Positions 8,665-17,022 are shown, numbered from the stretch's first letter. The stretch is 64,000 nucleotides of DNA from Actinokineospora alba (GCF_004362515.1 NZ_SNXU01000001.1:1984001-2048000), one strand, 5' to 3'. A program made the numbers and translations. Notes: generated by a model from the sequence alone, not told the origin.

Positions 8665-9579
8665 GTGACGAAGGTCGCCGCTGGTGCCGGATGGGCGGGA
8701 GTGACACTCCCGGTCCGCGTCCATGATCTTTTGTTGTCCCTCGCGGGCAGGCTCGACGACGACGCCTTGGCCGACGCCCGCGAACTGCTCGCCTCCACCG
8801 AAGTCGACCGGGCGCTGGAGCTGATCGTCGGCTCGCTGGCGGCGGGTCCGATCCCGGTCACCCGGGTCGAGCGCGATGAGCTGACCGAGCTGATGGTGGC
8901 GGCGCACTGCGACCCGGCGGTGGTCGAGCGGATCGAGCTGATCGAGACCGCGGTCAGCACGACCCACAAGTTCTCCGCGGGCAAGATCGGCGGCGTCGGC
9001 GCCGACCAGGGGGTCGCCGAGGCGACGATCCAGGTCCTCGACGTCCTCCCCGACATCCGCGCGGTGTGGGCGGTCTGGCGGCTGACGCCCGCGGGCGCCG
9101 CGTCCGGCCCGGTGCCGCACCGGATCGTGCTGATCCGGATCGGCCCGACCGGCTCCGGCCCGGCCACCGCGTACCGCGTCGAGCACGCGCTGCGCCGCGC
9201 GGGGCTGACCGCGTCGGTCGAGGTTCTGCGCGACAGCACGGAATCCAGCGACTACCACCACTCGGCGATGCGCTACGCGACGTCGGTTCCGCTGGAGCGC
9301 ACGTCGTCCAAGCCGCCGGTCACGAAGGCGTGGAAAGAGCGGGCCACCGCCGACACCAAGCCAGTTGCCACGCCGGAGCCCTGGATTCCCCAGGCGAGCG
9401 ACGGCGAGGCCGACGACGACCAGGAACTGACCCTGCTGCGCGAACTGCAGGAGGAACTCGCCCGGCGCGAGGGCGGCGACAAGCCAGGCTGGAAGTCGAG
9501 CGAGTCCTACGACTGGCAGGAAGCCAACCGGTCGACCCTGGTCAACGGTGTTCCGTTGCAGCAGAAGGAAAAGAGCTAG
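8665..9579 (+). CDS. Unknown protein, tandem paralog B with charged C-terminal tail
   Basis: A 304-residue relative of the preceding gene. The GTG at 8665 is chosen because GGAGGGG lies 6 nt upstream; an in-frame GTG at 8650 overlaps that ribosome-binding site. Residues about 15-215 align with the upstream paralog. Beyond that is an extra tail of about 85 residues, rich in charge and tryptophan (DDDQELTLLRELQEELARRE forms a likely coiled helix). No known domain is recognised. The last 4 bp overlap the convergent oxidoreductase gene. Duplication followed by tail gain suggests that the two products interact; this is a guess. Confidence 0.8.
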   Translation: MTKVAAGAGWAGVTLPVRVHDLLLSLAGRLDDDALADARELLASTEVDRALELIVGSLAAGPIPVTRVERDELTELMVAAHCDPAVVERIELIETAVSTTHKFSAGKIGGVGADQGVAEATIQVLDVLPDIRAVWAVWRLTPAGAASGPVPHRIVLIRIGPTGSGPATAYRVEHALRRAGLTASVEVLRDSTESSDYHHSAMRYATSVPLERTSSKPPVTKAWKERATADTKPVATPEPWIPQASDGEADDDQELTLLRELQEELARREGGDKPGWKSSESYDWQEANRSTLVNGVPLQQKEKS

Positions 9580-10448
9580 AGCTTCTTGGTCACCGCGGCG
9601 AGCAGCCGCTGAATCATGAGTCCCCTGTGGACGTTCAGCGGATGCTCGGCGCGGCGGTCGCGGACCATGCCGGTGAAGTCGTCGAGCAGCGCGGCGTAGG
9701 CGTCCTGGGCGCTGCTCGCGCGGCCGCCCAGCTCGCGGTATCCGCCGTCGCCGTAAACCGACACGTCGGTGACCGTGGGGTCGACCGGCATGAACATCGA
9801 CAGGGTCGACGTGCTGGTCGCGCCGCTTTCGTGGCCCAGGACGACGGTCCAGAGGTCGGCCGCGCCATGGTGGGCGGCGACGACCTCGACGACGGGCCCG
9901 AGGGCGGCGTCGAGCAGGTCGAAGACGTGCGGGCCGACGTCGATGAGCGCGCCCCCGGCGTGCCGCCAGGCCGACCCCGAGTACCTGCCGCCCAGCAGCG
10001 CCCCGGACAGCCACCGCGCGTTGCCGCCCGCCCAGGTCTGCCCTTGGACGTCATCGAGCCACTGGATGGTCTCCGGGGCGAACCGGCGGATGAAGACGAC
10101 CATCGACGCCACGCCCGCCTTCTCGACGGCGTCGACGAGGCGTTCCGCGGTCTCGACGGAGTCGGCGATCGGCTTCTCGAGGATGACGTGCTTGCCCGCG
10201 TTCGCTGCCTTGATCGCCATCTCGGCCTGGATGGCGGGCGGGACGGCGAAAGCCACTGCGTCCACAGTGGACAGCAGTTCGTCGAAGTCCGCGACGACCG
10301 GGGCGCCCAGGTCGGCCGCCGCCTCCGGTCGCCGCGCCCACACCGCCGCCAACTCGGTGCTTGGGTGCGCGGCGATGCCCGGAGCGTGCACCGCCGTCGC
10401 CCATGGCCCGGCCCCGACCAACCCGACTCGCAAAACGCTGTCGCCCAT
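9576..10448 (-). CDS. Gfo/Idh/MocA family NAD(P)-dependent oxidoreductase
   Basis: A 290-residue dehydrogenase. An N-terminal Rossmann fold (VGLVGAGPWA, residues 8-17) is followed by the family's EKP motif (91-93) and a C-terminal alpha/beta domain with GGALIDVGPHVFD, where the His and Asp are typical substrate-site positions. Family members oxidise or reduce sugars, inositols or related compounds; the substrate here is not evident. The ATG at 10448 directly precedes the Rossmann strand. It is not part of the conserved mycobacterial block and may be a local insertion. Confidence 0.9.
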   Translation of the reverse strand: MGDSVLRVGLVGAGPWATAVHAPGIAAHPSTELAAVWARRPEAAADLGAPVVADFDELLSTVDAVAFAVPPAIQAEMAIKAANAGKHVILEKPIADSVETAERLVDAVEKAGVASMVVFIRRFAPETIQWLDDVQGQTWAGGNARWLSGALLGGRYSGSAWRHAGGALIDVGPHVFDLLDAALGPVVEVVAAHHGAADLWTVVLGHESGATSTSTLSMFMPVDPTVTDVSVYGDGGYRELGGRASSAQDAYAALLDDFTGMVRDRRAEHPLNVHRGLMIQRLLAAVTKKL

Positions 10449-10493
10449 GCCGCCATCTTGCCGGAGTGGTCTATACCGCGCGAAGGTGGTCGT

Positions 10494-10530
10494 GGCGGTA
10501 GGCCGCAGGTCTCAGCTGCGGCCTGCCGCT
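10494..10530 (-). terminator. Hairpin terminator after the protease gene or before the oxidoreductase
   Basis: A stem of about 15 bp (GGCGGTAGGCCGCAG paired with CTGCGGCCTGCCGCT, with G-U wobbles) and a 7-nt loop lies 6 bp past the stop of the minus-strand protease gene. Confidence 0.65.
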
Positions 10531-10536
10531 ACCTGC

Positions 10537-11280
10537 TCAATATCCGAAGATGTTGTTCGACCTGGGGGAGCCCGCCTCGAACCGGGTTTCCACGTCCTCG
10601 TAGCTCTGCCAGCTCTCGGTGTCGTCCGGGTCGAGCACGTGCAGCCACGTGCCTTCCGCCGTCCCGTCGGTCTTGGCGCCGGCGATGACGATGCGGTGCC
10701 ACGGCGCGCCGGGGACGATGATGCCCTTGGGGCCGTTGTCGAGCAGCTGCAGCCAGCCCTCGGGGGTGTAGCAGGCGGGGGCCACCAGGAACATGTCGAG
10801 CTGCGCGAGCGCCGTGTCGACCTCGGACACCGTCGCGCCGTCCCTGGGCAGACCGACGTGGTCGCACAGGGTGTGGTCGTCGAAGTTCGAGCCGTCGCGG
10901 TAGTTGACGATCATCGCCAGGCACGCGGCCCAGCAGGTTTCCTGGCTCTGTTGGGCGATGTAGGTGACCGCGTGGTCGACCTCGCCCGGCTCCCAGCCGG
11001 TGGTGGTTCCGTCACCGGTCGGCTCGGTGCCTTCCGGGTCCGGCTCGCCGGGTGGGAGGGACACGTGGTCACGCAGCCCGCCCCAGGTCTGTCGGCCGAC
11101 GATGCCGTCGACCTGCATGTTCATCGCGGTCTGGTAACTACGGACGGCGGCCTCGAGGGCCTCGTCGAACACCCCGGTGTCGTCGCCGTCCCAGTAGCCC
11201 TCGTTGCGGAGGAGCTGTTGAAGGTAGGTCACCCAGTCCGACTCGGTTGACCCCGTGCGCAGAAGGATTTCGCCAGCCAT
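10537..11280 (-). CDS. Peptidoglycan-binding domain plus C70 (AvrRpt2-type) papain-like cysteine protease
   Basis: A 247-residue two-domain protein. Residues about 5-72 form a peptidoglycan-binding type 1 domain (WVTYLQQLLRNEGYWDGDDT, then VRSYQTAMNMQVDGIVG). Residues about 105-247 are a papain-like fold of the AvrRpt2/C70 group, with catalytic Cys in QETCWAACLAM (C116), His in PWHRIVI (H195) and Asp in HVLDPDD (D217). A Pro/Gly/Thr linker joins them. There is no signal peptide from ATG 11280 or from the alternative ATG 11334. Longer open frame upstream is only minisatellite DNA. Such proteases occur as secreted effectors or injection-system cargo; the role here is unknown. Confidence 0.85.
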   Translation of the reverse strand: MAGEILLRTGSTESDWVTYLQQLLRNEGYWDGDDTGVFDEALEAAVRSYQTAMNMQVDGIVGRQTWGGLRDHVSLPPGEPDPEGTEPTGDGTTTGWEPGEVDHAVTYIAQQSQETCWAACLAMIVNYRDGSNFDDHTLCDHVGLPRDGATVSEVDTALAQLDMFLVAPACYTPEGWLQLLDNGPKGIIVPGAPWHRIVIAGAKTDGTAEGTWLHVLDPDDTESWQSYEDVETRFEAGSPRSNNIFGY

Positions 11281-11368
11281 GTGTCCAGGGTCGGGCAGGT
11301 CGGCGCCGGTGGTAATGCCCTTCCGGGCAGTCATCGGTTCGGCCGTGCGGACACGCGTGGAGGTGTGG

Positions 11369-12131
11369 GTGTGGGGTGTCGGGTGTGGCTGGGCGGGTCC
11401 GGTGTGGCCGGGTGGGTCTGGTGTGGGGTGTCGGGTGTGGCTGGGCGGGTCCGGTGTGGCCGGGTGGGTCTGGTGTGGGGTGTCGGGTGTGGCTGGGCGG
11501 GTCCGGTGTGGCCGGGTGGGTCTGGTGTGGGGTGTCGGGTGTGGCTGGGCGGGTCCGGTGTGGCCGGGTGGGTCTGGTGTGGGGTGTCGGGTGTGGCTGG
11601 GCGGGTCCGGTGTGGCCGGGTGGGTCTGGTGTGGGGTGTCGGGTGTGGCTGGGCGGGTCCGGTGTGGCCGGGTGGGTCTGGTGTGGGGTGTCGGGTGTGG
11701 CTGGGCGGGTCCGGTGTGGCCGGGTGGGTCTGGTGTGGGGTGTCGGGTGTGGCTGGGCGGGTCCGGTGTGGCCGGGTGGGTCTGGTGTGGGGTGTCGGGT
11801 GTGGCTGGGCGGGTCCGGTGTGGCCGGGTGGGTCTGGTGTGGGGTGTCGGGTGTGGCTGGGCGGGTCCGGTGTGGCCGGGTGGGTCTGGTGTGGGGTGTC
11901 GGGTGTGGCTGGGCGGGTCCGGTGTGGCCGGGTGGGTCTGGTGTGGGGTGTCGGGTGTGGCTGGGCGGGTCCGGTGTGGCCGGGTGGGTCTGGTGTGGGG
12001 TGTCGGGTGTGGCTGGGCGGGTCCGGTGTGGCCGGGTGGGTCTGGCGTGGGGTGTCGGGTGTGGCTGGGCGGGTCCGGTGTGGCCGGGTGGGTCTGGCGT
12101 GGGGTGTCGGGTGTGGCCGGGCGGATCTGGC
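11369..12131. repeat. 52-bp tandem minisatellite, about 14.7 copies
   Basis: A unit of exactly 52 bp that starts GTGTGGGGTGTCGGGTGTGG begins at 11369, 11421, 11473 and so on to 12097. Copies are almost identical over about 13 repeats. The last two start with GCGTGGGG and the final partial copy has further changes, so the array is older at its right edge. The strand is G+T rich with no stop codon in any of six frames. It fills the gap between the divergent protease and Nudix genes. Not a CRISPR array: there is no repeat/spacer alternation. Confidence 0.97.
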
Positions 12132-12234
12132 TGGCGGGTCCGGTGGCGGGCGTGGCCGTGGGCACCGCGTGGAGTCGCCCGGCGCGTGGCCGGTGGCACA
12201 GTCCGGCGCGGCGCTGACCGCGTAGGGTCGGGGC

Positions 12235-13065
12235 GTGCGTGAGCTGCCCAAGGAACTGGTGCTGCCGGAGGGGTTCGTCCCCGCCGAGCCGCCCGACCCG
12301 CCGGTCGTCCCGAAGGACGCCGCGACCGTGATCCTGGTCCGCGACGGCGAGCCCGGCCTGGAGGCCTTCCTGCTGCGTCGCGTGGTCGGGATGGCCTTCG
12401 CCGGCGGCATGACGGTGTTCCCCGGCGGCGGCGTCGACCCACGCGACGCGGACGCCTCCGTCGCCTGGCACGGGCCGGACCCGGCGTGGTGGGCCGAGCG
12501 ATTCGGGTGCTCGCCGTCGATGGCGCGCGCCCTCGTCTGCGCCGCGGTGCGGGAGACGTTCGAGGAGTCCGGTGTCCTGCTGGCAGGCCCGGACGCGGGC
12601 AGCGTCGTCTCCGACGCGCGCCCCTTCCACGACGCCCGGCAGCACCTGGTCGACCGCAAGTACTCCTTCGCCCAGTTCCTCGCCGACAACAACCTCGTCC
12701 TGCGCGCCGACCTGCTGCGCCCCTGGGCGAACTGGGTCACCCCCGTCGAGGAGCCCCGCCGCTACGACACCCGCTTCTTCCTCGCCGCCATGCCGGTGGG
12801 CCAGCACGCCGACGGCGACACCACCGAGGCCGAGGACGTCGCCTGGCAGCTCCCGTCGGAGGCCCTGCGCGACTGGGCGGAAGGCCGCCGTGGCCTGCTC
12901 CCGCCCACCTGGGTGACCCTCGCCGACCTCGACGAACACGCGACGGTCGCCTCCGCGATGGCCGCCGAACGTGCCGTCGACAAGATCATCCCCAAGGTCG
13001 TCCGTGACGGCACCCAGGTCCGCGTGGTGCTACCAGGAGACCCGGCGTACGGGGTCGCCGAATGA
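12235..13065 (+). CDS. Nudix hydrolase
   Basis: A 276-residue Nudix protein from GTG 12235. The Nudix helix is split by an insertion, as in NUDT19-like enzymes: PGGGVDPRD (about 62-70) and then RETFEESGVLL (about 105-115), supplying the metal-binding glutamates. Family members hydrolyse nucleotide-diphosphate-linked compounds, for NUDT19 types CoA derivatives; the substrate here is not proven. The stop overlaps the start of the metallo-beta-lactamase gene by 4 bp (ATGA), so they form an operon. Its promoter must lie within or beside the minisatellite. Confidence 0.9.
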   Translation: MRELPKELVLPEGFVPAEPPDPPVVPKDAATVILVRDGEPGLEAFLLRRVVGMAFAGGMTVFPGGGVDPRDADASVAWHGPDPAWWAERFGCSPSMARALVCAAVRETFEESGVLLAGPDAGSVVSDARPFHDARQHLVDRKYSFAQFLADNNLVLRADLLRPWANWVTPVEEPRRYDTRFFLAAMPVGQHADGDTTEAEDVAWQLPSEALRDWAEGRRGLLPPTWVTLADLDEHATVASAMAAERAVDKIIPKVVRDGTQVRVVLPGDPAYGVAE

Positions 13066-13853
13066 GCCACCCCGCCTACGGCGTCGTTCGACAGGTCATG
13101 CCCTTCGCCTCGGTACTGCTGGAAGACAACCCCAGCGCGATGACCCTCGACGGGACGAACACCTGGCTACTCCGCGCCCCCGGCGCAGAGGGTTGCGTGG
13201 TGGTCGACCCGGGTTACGAGGACGAGCCACACCTGACCCGCGTGTTGGAGGCAGCGGGCAGGATCGAGGCCATCCTCATCACCCACCACCACGCCGACCA
13301 CGTCCAGGGCGCCTCGTGGCTGGCCCGCCACGCGGACGCACCCGTGCGGGCGTTCGACCGTGAATTGTGTCTTGGCGAAGGTCCTCTCGTCGACGGCGAA
13401 GAACTGGCGTTGGCGGGACTGGGCCTGGAAGTCATCCACACCCCTGGCCACACGGCCGACTCGATCTGCCTCGCCATTGACCACAATGGACAGTCGGCGA
13501 TGCTGACCGGCGACACCGTGCTGGGGCGCGGCACGACCGTCATCGCACCACCGGACGGCGACCTCGGCCAGTACCTGGACTCCTTGCGGCTCCTCAAGAA
13601 CCGGCGGGGTGTGGTGCTACCAGGGCACGGACCGGACCTGCCCGACCTGGCGGCCATCGCGGGCGAGTACCTGGCACATCGGGAAGTGCGCCTGGACCAG
13701 ATCCGGGCGGCCTTGCGAACTCTGGGACCAGCGGCAACTCCTCGACAGGTAGTGGAAATCGTTTACGCGGACGTCGATCAGTCCTTGTGGCCTGCGGCGG
13801 AGTGGTCTGTCCAGGCACAGTTGGAATACCTGCGCCGCACGGATTCAGCCTGA
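13062..13853 (+). CDS. MBL-fold metallohydrolase (LACTB2-like)
   Basis: A 263-residue metallo-beta-lactamase-fold enzyme matching the position of Rv3677c. Metal ligands are seen in ITHHHADHVQG (residues about 67-77), HTPGHTADS (about 126-134) and LTGDTVLGRG, with a final H in PGHGPD. The C-terminal winged-helix-like segment and TNTW near the N-terminus fit the LACTB2 group, some of which cut single-stranded RNA. The substrate here is unknown. It is co-translated with the Nudix gene. Confidence 0.9.
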   Translation: MSHPAYGVVRQVMPFASVLLEDNPSAMTLDGTNTWLLRAPGAEGCVVVDPGYEDEPHLTRVLEAAGRIEAILITHHHADHVQGASWLARHADAPVRAFDRELCLGEGPLVDGEELALAGLGLEVIHTPGHTADSICLAIDHNGQSAMLTGDTVLGRGTTVIAPPDGDLGQYLDSLRLLKNRRGVVLPGHGPDLPDLAAIAGEYLAHREVRLDQIRAALRTLGPAATPRQVVEIVYADVDQSLWPAAEWSVQAQLEYLRRTDSA

Positions 13854-13890
13854 TCGACGGGGATTCCCGTTGCTAGATAAGCGTTTTGGT

Positions 13891-14029
13891 GCCTGTTTGG
13901 GTGGTTCGCCTTGATTTGGGGCCCCTCCAAATGGGGCTGTGCGGGTCAAAAGGCGGGGCAAGTGAAACCCACCCGCACCGCGAGTTTAGCCCCATTTGCC
14001 CCAAATCAAGGCGAACCACCCAAACAGGC
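13891..14029. repeat. 139-bp palindromic element with 32-bp perfect arms
   Basis: Bases 13891-13922 are the exact reverse complement of 13998-14029 (32 of 32; arm begins GCCTGTTTGGGTGGTTCGCC). Inside are further paired arms of 10 bp (13929-13938 with 13988-13997) and 8 bp (13939-13946 with 13971-13978). The whole element can fold into one long interrupted hairpin or cruciform. It lies between the convergent MBL and sliding-clamp genes, so it may terminate both. Size and symmetry also fit a MITE-like or REP-type mobile palindrome. Confidence 0.9.
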
Positions 14030-14300
14030 CGTCGGGTTCGGCTCCTTGCGGTTCGGGGTGGTCGCCCGAGTCGCGGAGACAGACCGATGGGTTCGGCCCG
14101 TTGCGATCCAGGGTGATCGGGATGGCGGTCACCACCCAGGTAGGCCGTTCGGCACTGCCCCTTGCGATCCGGCGTGGCTGGGGATGGCGGCTCCGACCAA
14201 ACAGGCGCCAACCTGCTTATCCTGCAAGGAAATCGCCGACCTCCGGCTGCAGGTCGAGATTGCCTGGCGGGAAGAGCGGGAAGAGCGGGAAGAGCAGGGA
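14030..14300. other. Gene-free spacer with degenerate repeats
   Basis: No gene is seen. Three degenerate copies of a segment of about 58 bp, with GTTCGG followed by TTGCGRTYC and GGGTGRTCG-like words, start near 14035, 14092 and 14149. A triple GGGAAGAGC repeat (about 14269-14295) abuts the stop of the clamp gene. Confidence 0.5.
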
Positions 14301-15398
14301 TCAGCCGGTCTTCGGCGGAAGCATCGGCATGATGATGTACCGCAGCTCCACCTCCCCACCCTCCACAGCCGTCACGACCGTCGCCCGCATCCCGGGCTGG
14401 ATCGCCAACTGGATCCGCTTGCCTGCGAACGGGCGTAAGGCGTCGATCAGGTAGCGGGCCTGGTAGGACGGGCTGGTTCGGCCGCCGTCGACGGTGGCTT
14501 TGACGGATTCCTCCGCTTCGCCGGTTTGGCGGTCCGCGGTGCGCAAGCGCACCTCGCTGTCGCCGACTTCGAGGGAGATCACGCCGCGGGCGTCGGTGTA
14601 GAGGGCGACTCGGCGGGTGGCGCCGGCGAGTGCGTCGGCGTCGGCTTCGACGTTGGTGTCGAAGTCGGACAGGGCGAGCTTGGACTCCGACAGGTAGGTG
14701 CCGTCCAGCACCGCCGTGGTCACGACCATGTCTTCCCAGGCCAGCGACAGCCGGTTGGCGTCGAAGCCGATCGACACCTCGCCCACCACCTGCTTGCCGA
14801 TCTCCGCCAGCAGGGTGGCCGGGATGAGGGCGTCGATCGTCGACGGGCCCGGGTTCCACGGGATCGTGGCGATGGCCATTCGGTATCGGTCCGTGGCCCT
14901 CAGCACCAGCTTGTCGCCCTCCGACCGCACCCGGACGCCGGTGAAGATCGGCAGCGCCTCGTCGCGGGCGGCTGTGGTGGCGACCGTGGACAGGGCCGAG
15001 GCGAACACCGCCGCCGACACCGAGCCGCTCGGGGCGGGCGGCTCGGCGACGCCGGGGTGCAGGTCCACGTCGAGCAGCGGCAGGGCGAAGCGGGCGCCCT
15101 CCGCGCGGATGGCGAGGCGGGCGCCCTCGACGACCAGCCGGACCTGCTGTTGGTCCAGCGCCCGCAGCGTCTCCGCCAGCGGTTTGGCCGGGACCAGCAC
15201 CTGCCCCTCGGTGTGCACCAGCGCGTCGCAACTGATGCGGGCGGTTCGTTCGCGGTCGTTGGCGGCGAGCACCACACCCCGGGCGTCGGCGGTGAGCAGT
15301 AAGCCGCCGAGCACCGGGTCGATCAGCTTGCCCGGCACCAGCCGGACGACGTCGGCGGCGGCCGCGGCGAGCTTCGCTGTGGTGATCGTCAAGTCCAT
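14301..15398 (-). CDS. DNA polymerase III beta-subunit-like sliding clamp (paralog)
   Basis: A 365-residue DnaN-like protein, close to the normal clamp length (about 370-380). Three repeated clamp folds can be traced, starting MDLTITTAKLAAAAADVVR and ending RYIIMPMLPPKTG, in the style of the family's C-terminal YVIMPM motif. DnaN normally sits beside dnaA at oriC, and none of dnaA, recF or gyrB is here, so this is probably a second clamp. The ATG at 15398 begins the first clamp strand; longer frame upstream lies over the MFS gene. A perfect TTGTCCACA DnaA box is 40 bp upstream. Likely roles are repair or specialised replication. Confidence 0.85.
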   Translation of the reverse strand: MDLTITTAKLAAAAADVVRLVPGKLIDPVLGGLLLTADARGVVLAANDRERTARISCDALVHTEGQVLVPAKPLAETLRALDQQQVRLVVEGARLAIRAEGARFALPLLDVDLHPGVAEPPAPSGSVSAAVFASALSTVATTAARDEALPIFTGVRVRSEGDKLVLRATDRYRMAIATIPWNPGPSTIDALIPATLLAEIGKQVVGEVSIGFDANRLSLAWEDMVVTTAVLDGTYLSESKLALSDFDTNVEADADALAGATRRVALYTDARGVISLEVGDSEVRLRTADRQTGEAEESVKATVDGGRTSPSYQARYLIDALRPFAGKRIQLAIQPGMRATVVTAVEGGEVELRYIIMPMLPPKTG

Positions 15399-15437
15399 GA
15401 AGCGACCGTAGCTCGATCCACCGACAGGCGCGAAAAG

Positions 15438-15446
15438 TTGTCCACA
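15438..15446 (+). promoter_or_regulatory. DnaA box upstream of the clamp paralog
   Basis: TTGTCCACA, the actinobacterial DnaA-box consensus, is found in the 53-bp gap between the clamp gene and the MFS gene. A single box can occur by chance in this much sequence, but its place upstream of a dnaN paralog is suggestive. Confidence 0.4.
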
Positions 15447-15451
15447 GGTGG

Positions 15452-16693
15452 TCAGACGAGCGCGGGTTCCTTGGCCTTGACCTGCGCGTTCACGTCCACG
15501 ACGGTGCCCCGTCGGGCGTAGACGACGGCGGCGAAAAGCAGGCCGACGACGCTGGCGCCCAAGTACGACGACGCCACGCTGACGTGTTCGACGAGGTACC
15601 CGCTCACCGACTGCCCGAGCGCCAGGCCGAGGGTCACCGCGGTGATCACCCAGCCGAACGCCTCCGTGACCGTGCCCTTCGGCGCGACCAGTTCGAGCGC
15701 CGCCGAGTGGGCGGTGGCCTGCGGCGTGACGAGCATGCCCGCCACCAGCAGCGCCGCGCCGAGCCACACCAGGGTTGTCGGTATCGCGAGGAAGGCCACG
15801 AGCACCGCGAACCCGCCGAGGAGCACCGGCAGCCGCAGCGACATCGCCCGCGGCCATGGGCGGATTCCGTAGAGCACGCCGAAGATGACCGAGCTGATCG
15901 ACCACAGTCCGAGCAGGAACCCACCGGCCGGCGGGTTGCCCGCGGTCGTGGCGGCGGCCGGGACCGCGACCTCGATGAAGCCGATGGTCGCGCCGAAGCC
16001 CATCGCGGCCAGGGCCACGGTGCGCATGCCCGGGGAGGCCAGGGCGCCGAGCATGCCGTGGTCGCCGCGGTCGGCCCGGTTCGGCCGGAAGTGGCGCACG
16101 GTCGGCATCAGCGCGAACGACGTGCCGCCGACGATCATGCAGGCGGCACCCGCGACCACGCCGGTCCCCGCCCATGGAGCCGCGAGCAGCACGCCGGCCA
16201 GGGCCGGGCCGAGGATGAAGAAGACCTCCATGCTGATCGCCTCATAGGCGAACGCCGCGTTTCGGGCGGGGCCCGCGGGCAGCAGCCGGGTCCAGTTCGC
16301 CCGGGACGCCGAACCGATCATCGGCTCGGTGGCGCCGACGGCGAAACCGAGGATGACCAGCAGGAACGTGGGGGCGTGCGCCTCGACCGCCAGGATGGCC
16401 ACGGTGGTGAACACCGCGAACACGGCCGCTGCGACCAGCAGCGGGCGCGAGGGGCCGACCCGGTCCATGATCCGGCCCTGGGTCACCGACCCGACGGCCA
16501 CACCGATCAGCGAACCCGCCGAGACAAGGCCCGCGATGGCGAACGACCCGGTGGAGCGCTGGACATAGAGCAGCAGCGAAAGGCCCATCATCGCGATCGG
16601 CAACCTGCCGACCAGGGCCGACAGCACCGGACCGCGCGCTCCTGGGGTCGTCAGGGCCGTGCGGTAGTCGGCGAAACCGGCGGAGTGGGACAT
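15452..16693 (-). CDS. MFS transporter (drug/metabolite exporter type)
   Basis: A 413-residue major facilitator with about 12 hydrophobic segments, beginning with a short cytoplasmic tail and GRLPIAMMGLSLLLYVQRSTG. A loop 2-3 region VTQGRIMDRVGPSR resembles the MFS G-x3-D-R-x-G-R signature. The protein resembles actinobacterial drug/exporter branches. The substrate is unknown. The ATG at 16693 lies only 3 bp from a palindromic operator, so repression by a TetR-like protein is likely. The regulator gene is not adjacent. Confidence 0.88.
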   Translation of the reverse strand: MSHSAGFADYRTALTTPGARGPVLSALVGRLPIAMMGLSLLLYVQRSTGSFAIAGLVSAGSLIGVAVGSVTQGRIMDRVGPSRPLLVAAAVFAVFTTVAILAVEAHAPTFLLVILGFAVGATEPMIGSASRANWTRLLPAGPARNAAFAYEAISMEVFFILGPALAGVLLAAPWAGTGVVAGAACMIVGGTSFALMPTVRHFRPNRADRGDHGMLGALASPGMRTVALAAMGFGATIGFIEVAVPAAATTAGNPPAGGFLLGLWSISSVIFGVLYGIRPWPRAMSLRLPVLLGGFAVLVAFLAIPTTLVWLGAALLVAGMLVTPQATAHSAALELVAPKGTVTEAFGWVITAVTLGLALGQSVSGYLVEHVSVASSYLGASVVGLLFAAVVYARRGTVVDVNAQVKAKEPALV

Positions 16694-16695
16694 GC

Positions 16696-16731
16696 GTACC
16701 AGTATGCCCCACTCTGGTACGGCCGTACCAG
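16696..16731 (-). promoter_or_regulatory. Palindromic operator of the MFS gene
   Basis: A perfect 18-bp palindrome CTGGTACGGCCGTACCAG (16714-16731) is followed toward the gene by a further half-site GTACCAG (16696-16702). The sites overlap the expected promoter/leader. This arrangement is typical for TetR-type repressor binding; the regulator is not identified. Confidence 0.65.
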
Positions 16732-17022
16732 TAAATATTGGGTGGTTTGAGACACCAGGTTTGGTGGTAGGTCTCGTTTGAATAACGGTAAAGGGTGTTC
16801 CGTGCGAACTCGCGCAACGAAACCCGGCGATCGGAGTCCTTGAGGGTGATACCCCTTGAGCTCAGCGCCAGAGATTTGCGATGGTTTGTGTGTAGGGCGT
16901 TACACCCAACTGGCGGAGCGCGATACGCCAACTGAATACCACGATTTCCCTCCGGCACACGGGTTCGGGGCCTAGCCCGGAGGGCGGGGAGCGTGGACCG
17001 TCGGGGGATGGTTCGCGCACTT
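16732..17022. other. Intergenic region with Crp-like site
   Basis: No gene is found. The inverted repeat GTGTAGGGCGTTACAC (16890-16905; 5-bp arms, 6-bp spacer) resembles Crp/GlxR-type sites. The 12-mer GTGTAGGGCGTT recurs at 17818-17829, upstream of the crp gene. Confidence 0.35.

Noticed and set aside
11369..12131. CRISPR array
   Set aside because: Units are contiguous 52-bp tandem copies without unique spacers and no cas genes are in the window.
11255..12242. Glycine/tryptophan/valine repeat proteins on the plus strand over the minisatellite
   Set aside because: Same cause: three equivalent open frames on each strand, no ribosome-binding site, no signal peptide or codon-position bias.
10537..12939. 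An 800-codon open frame on the minus strand covering the protease, the minisatellite and part of the Nudix gene
   Set aside because: The repeat has no stop codons in any frame, so frames run through it by chance. The protease domains begin after the array and the 5' part is antisense to a clear Nudix gene.
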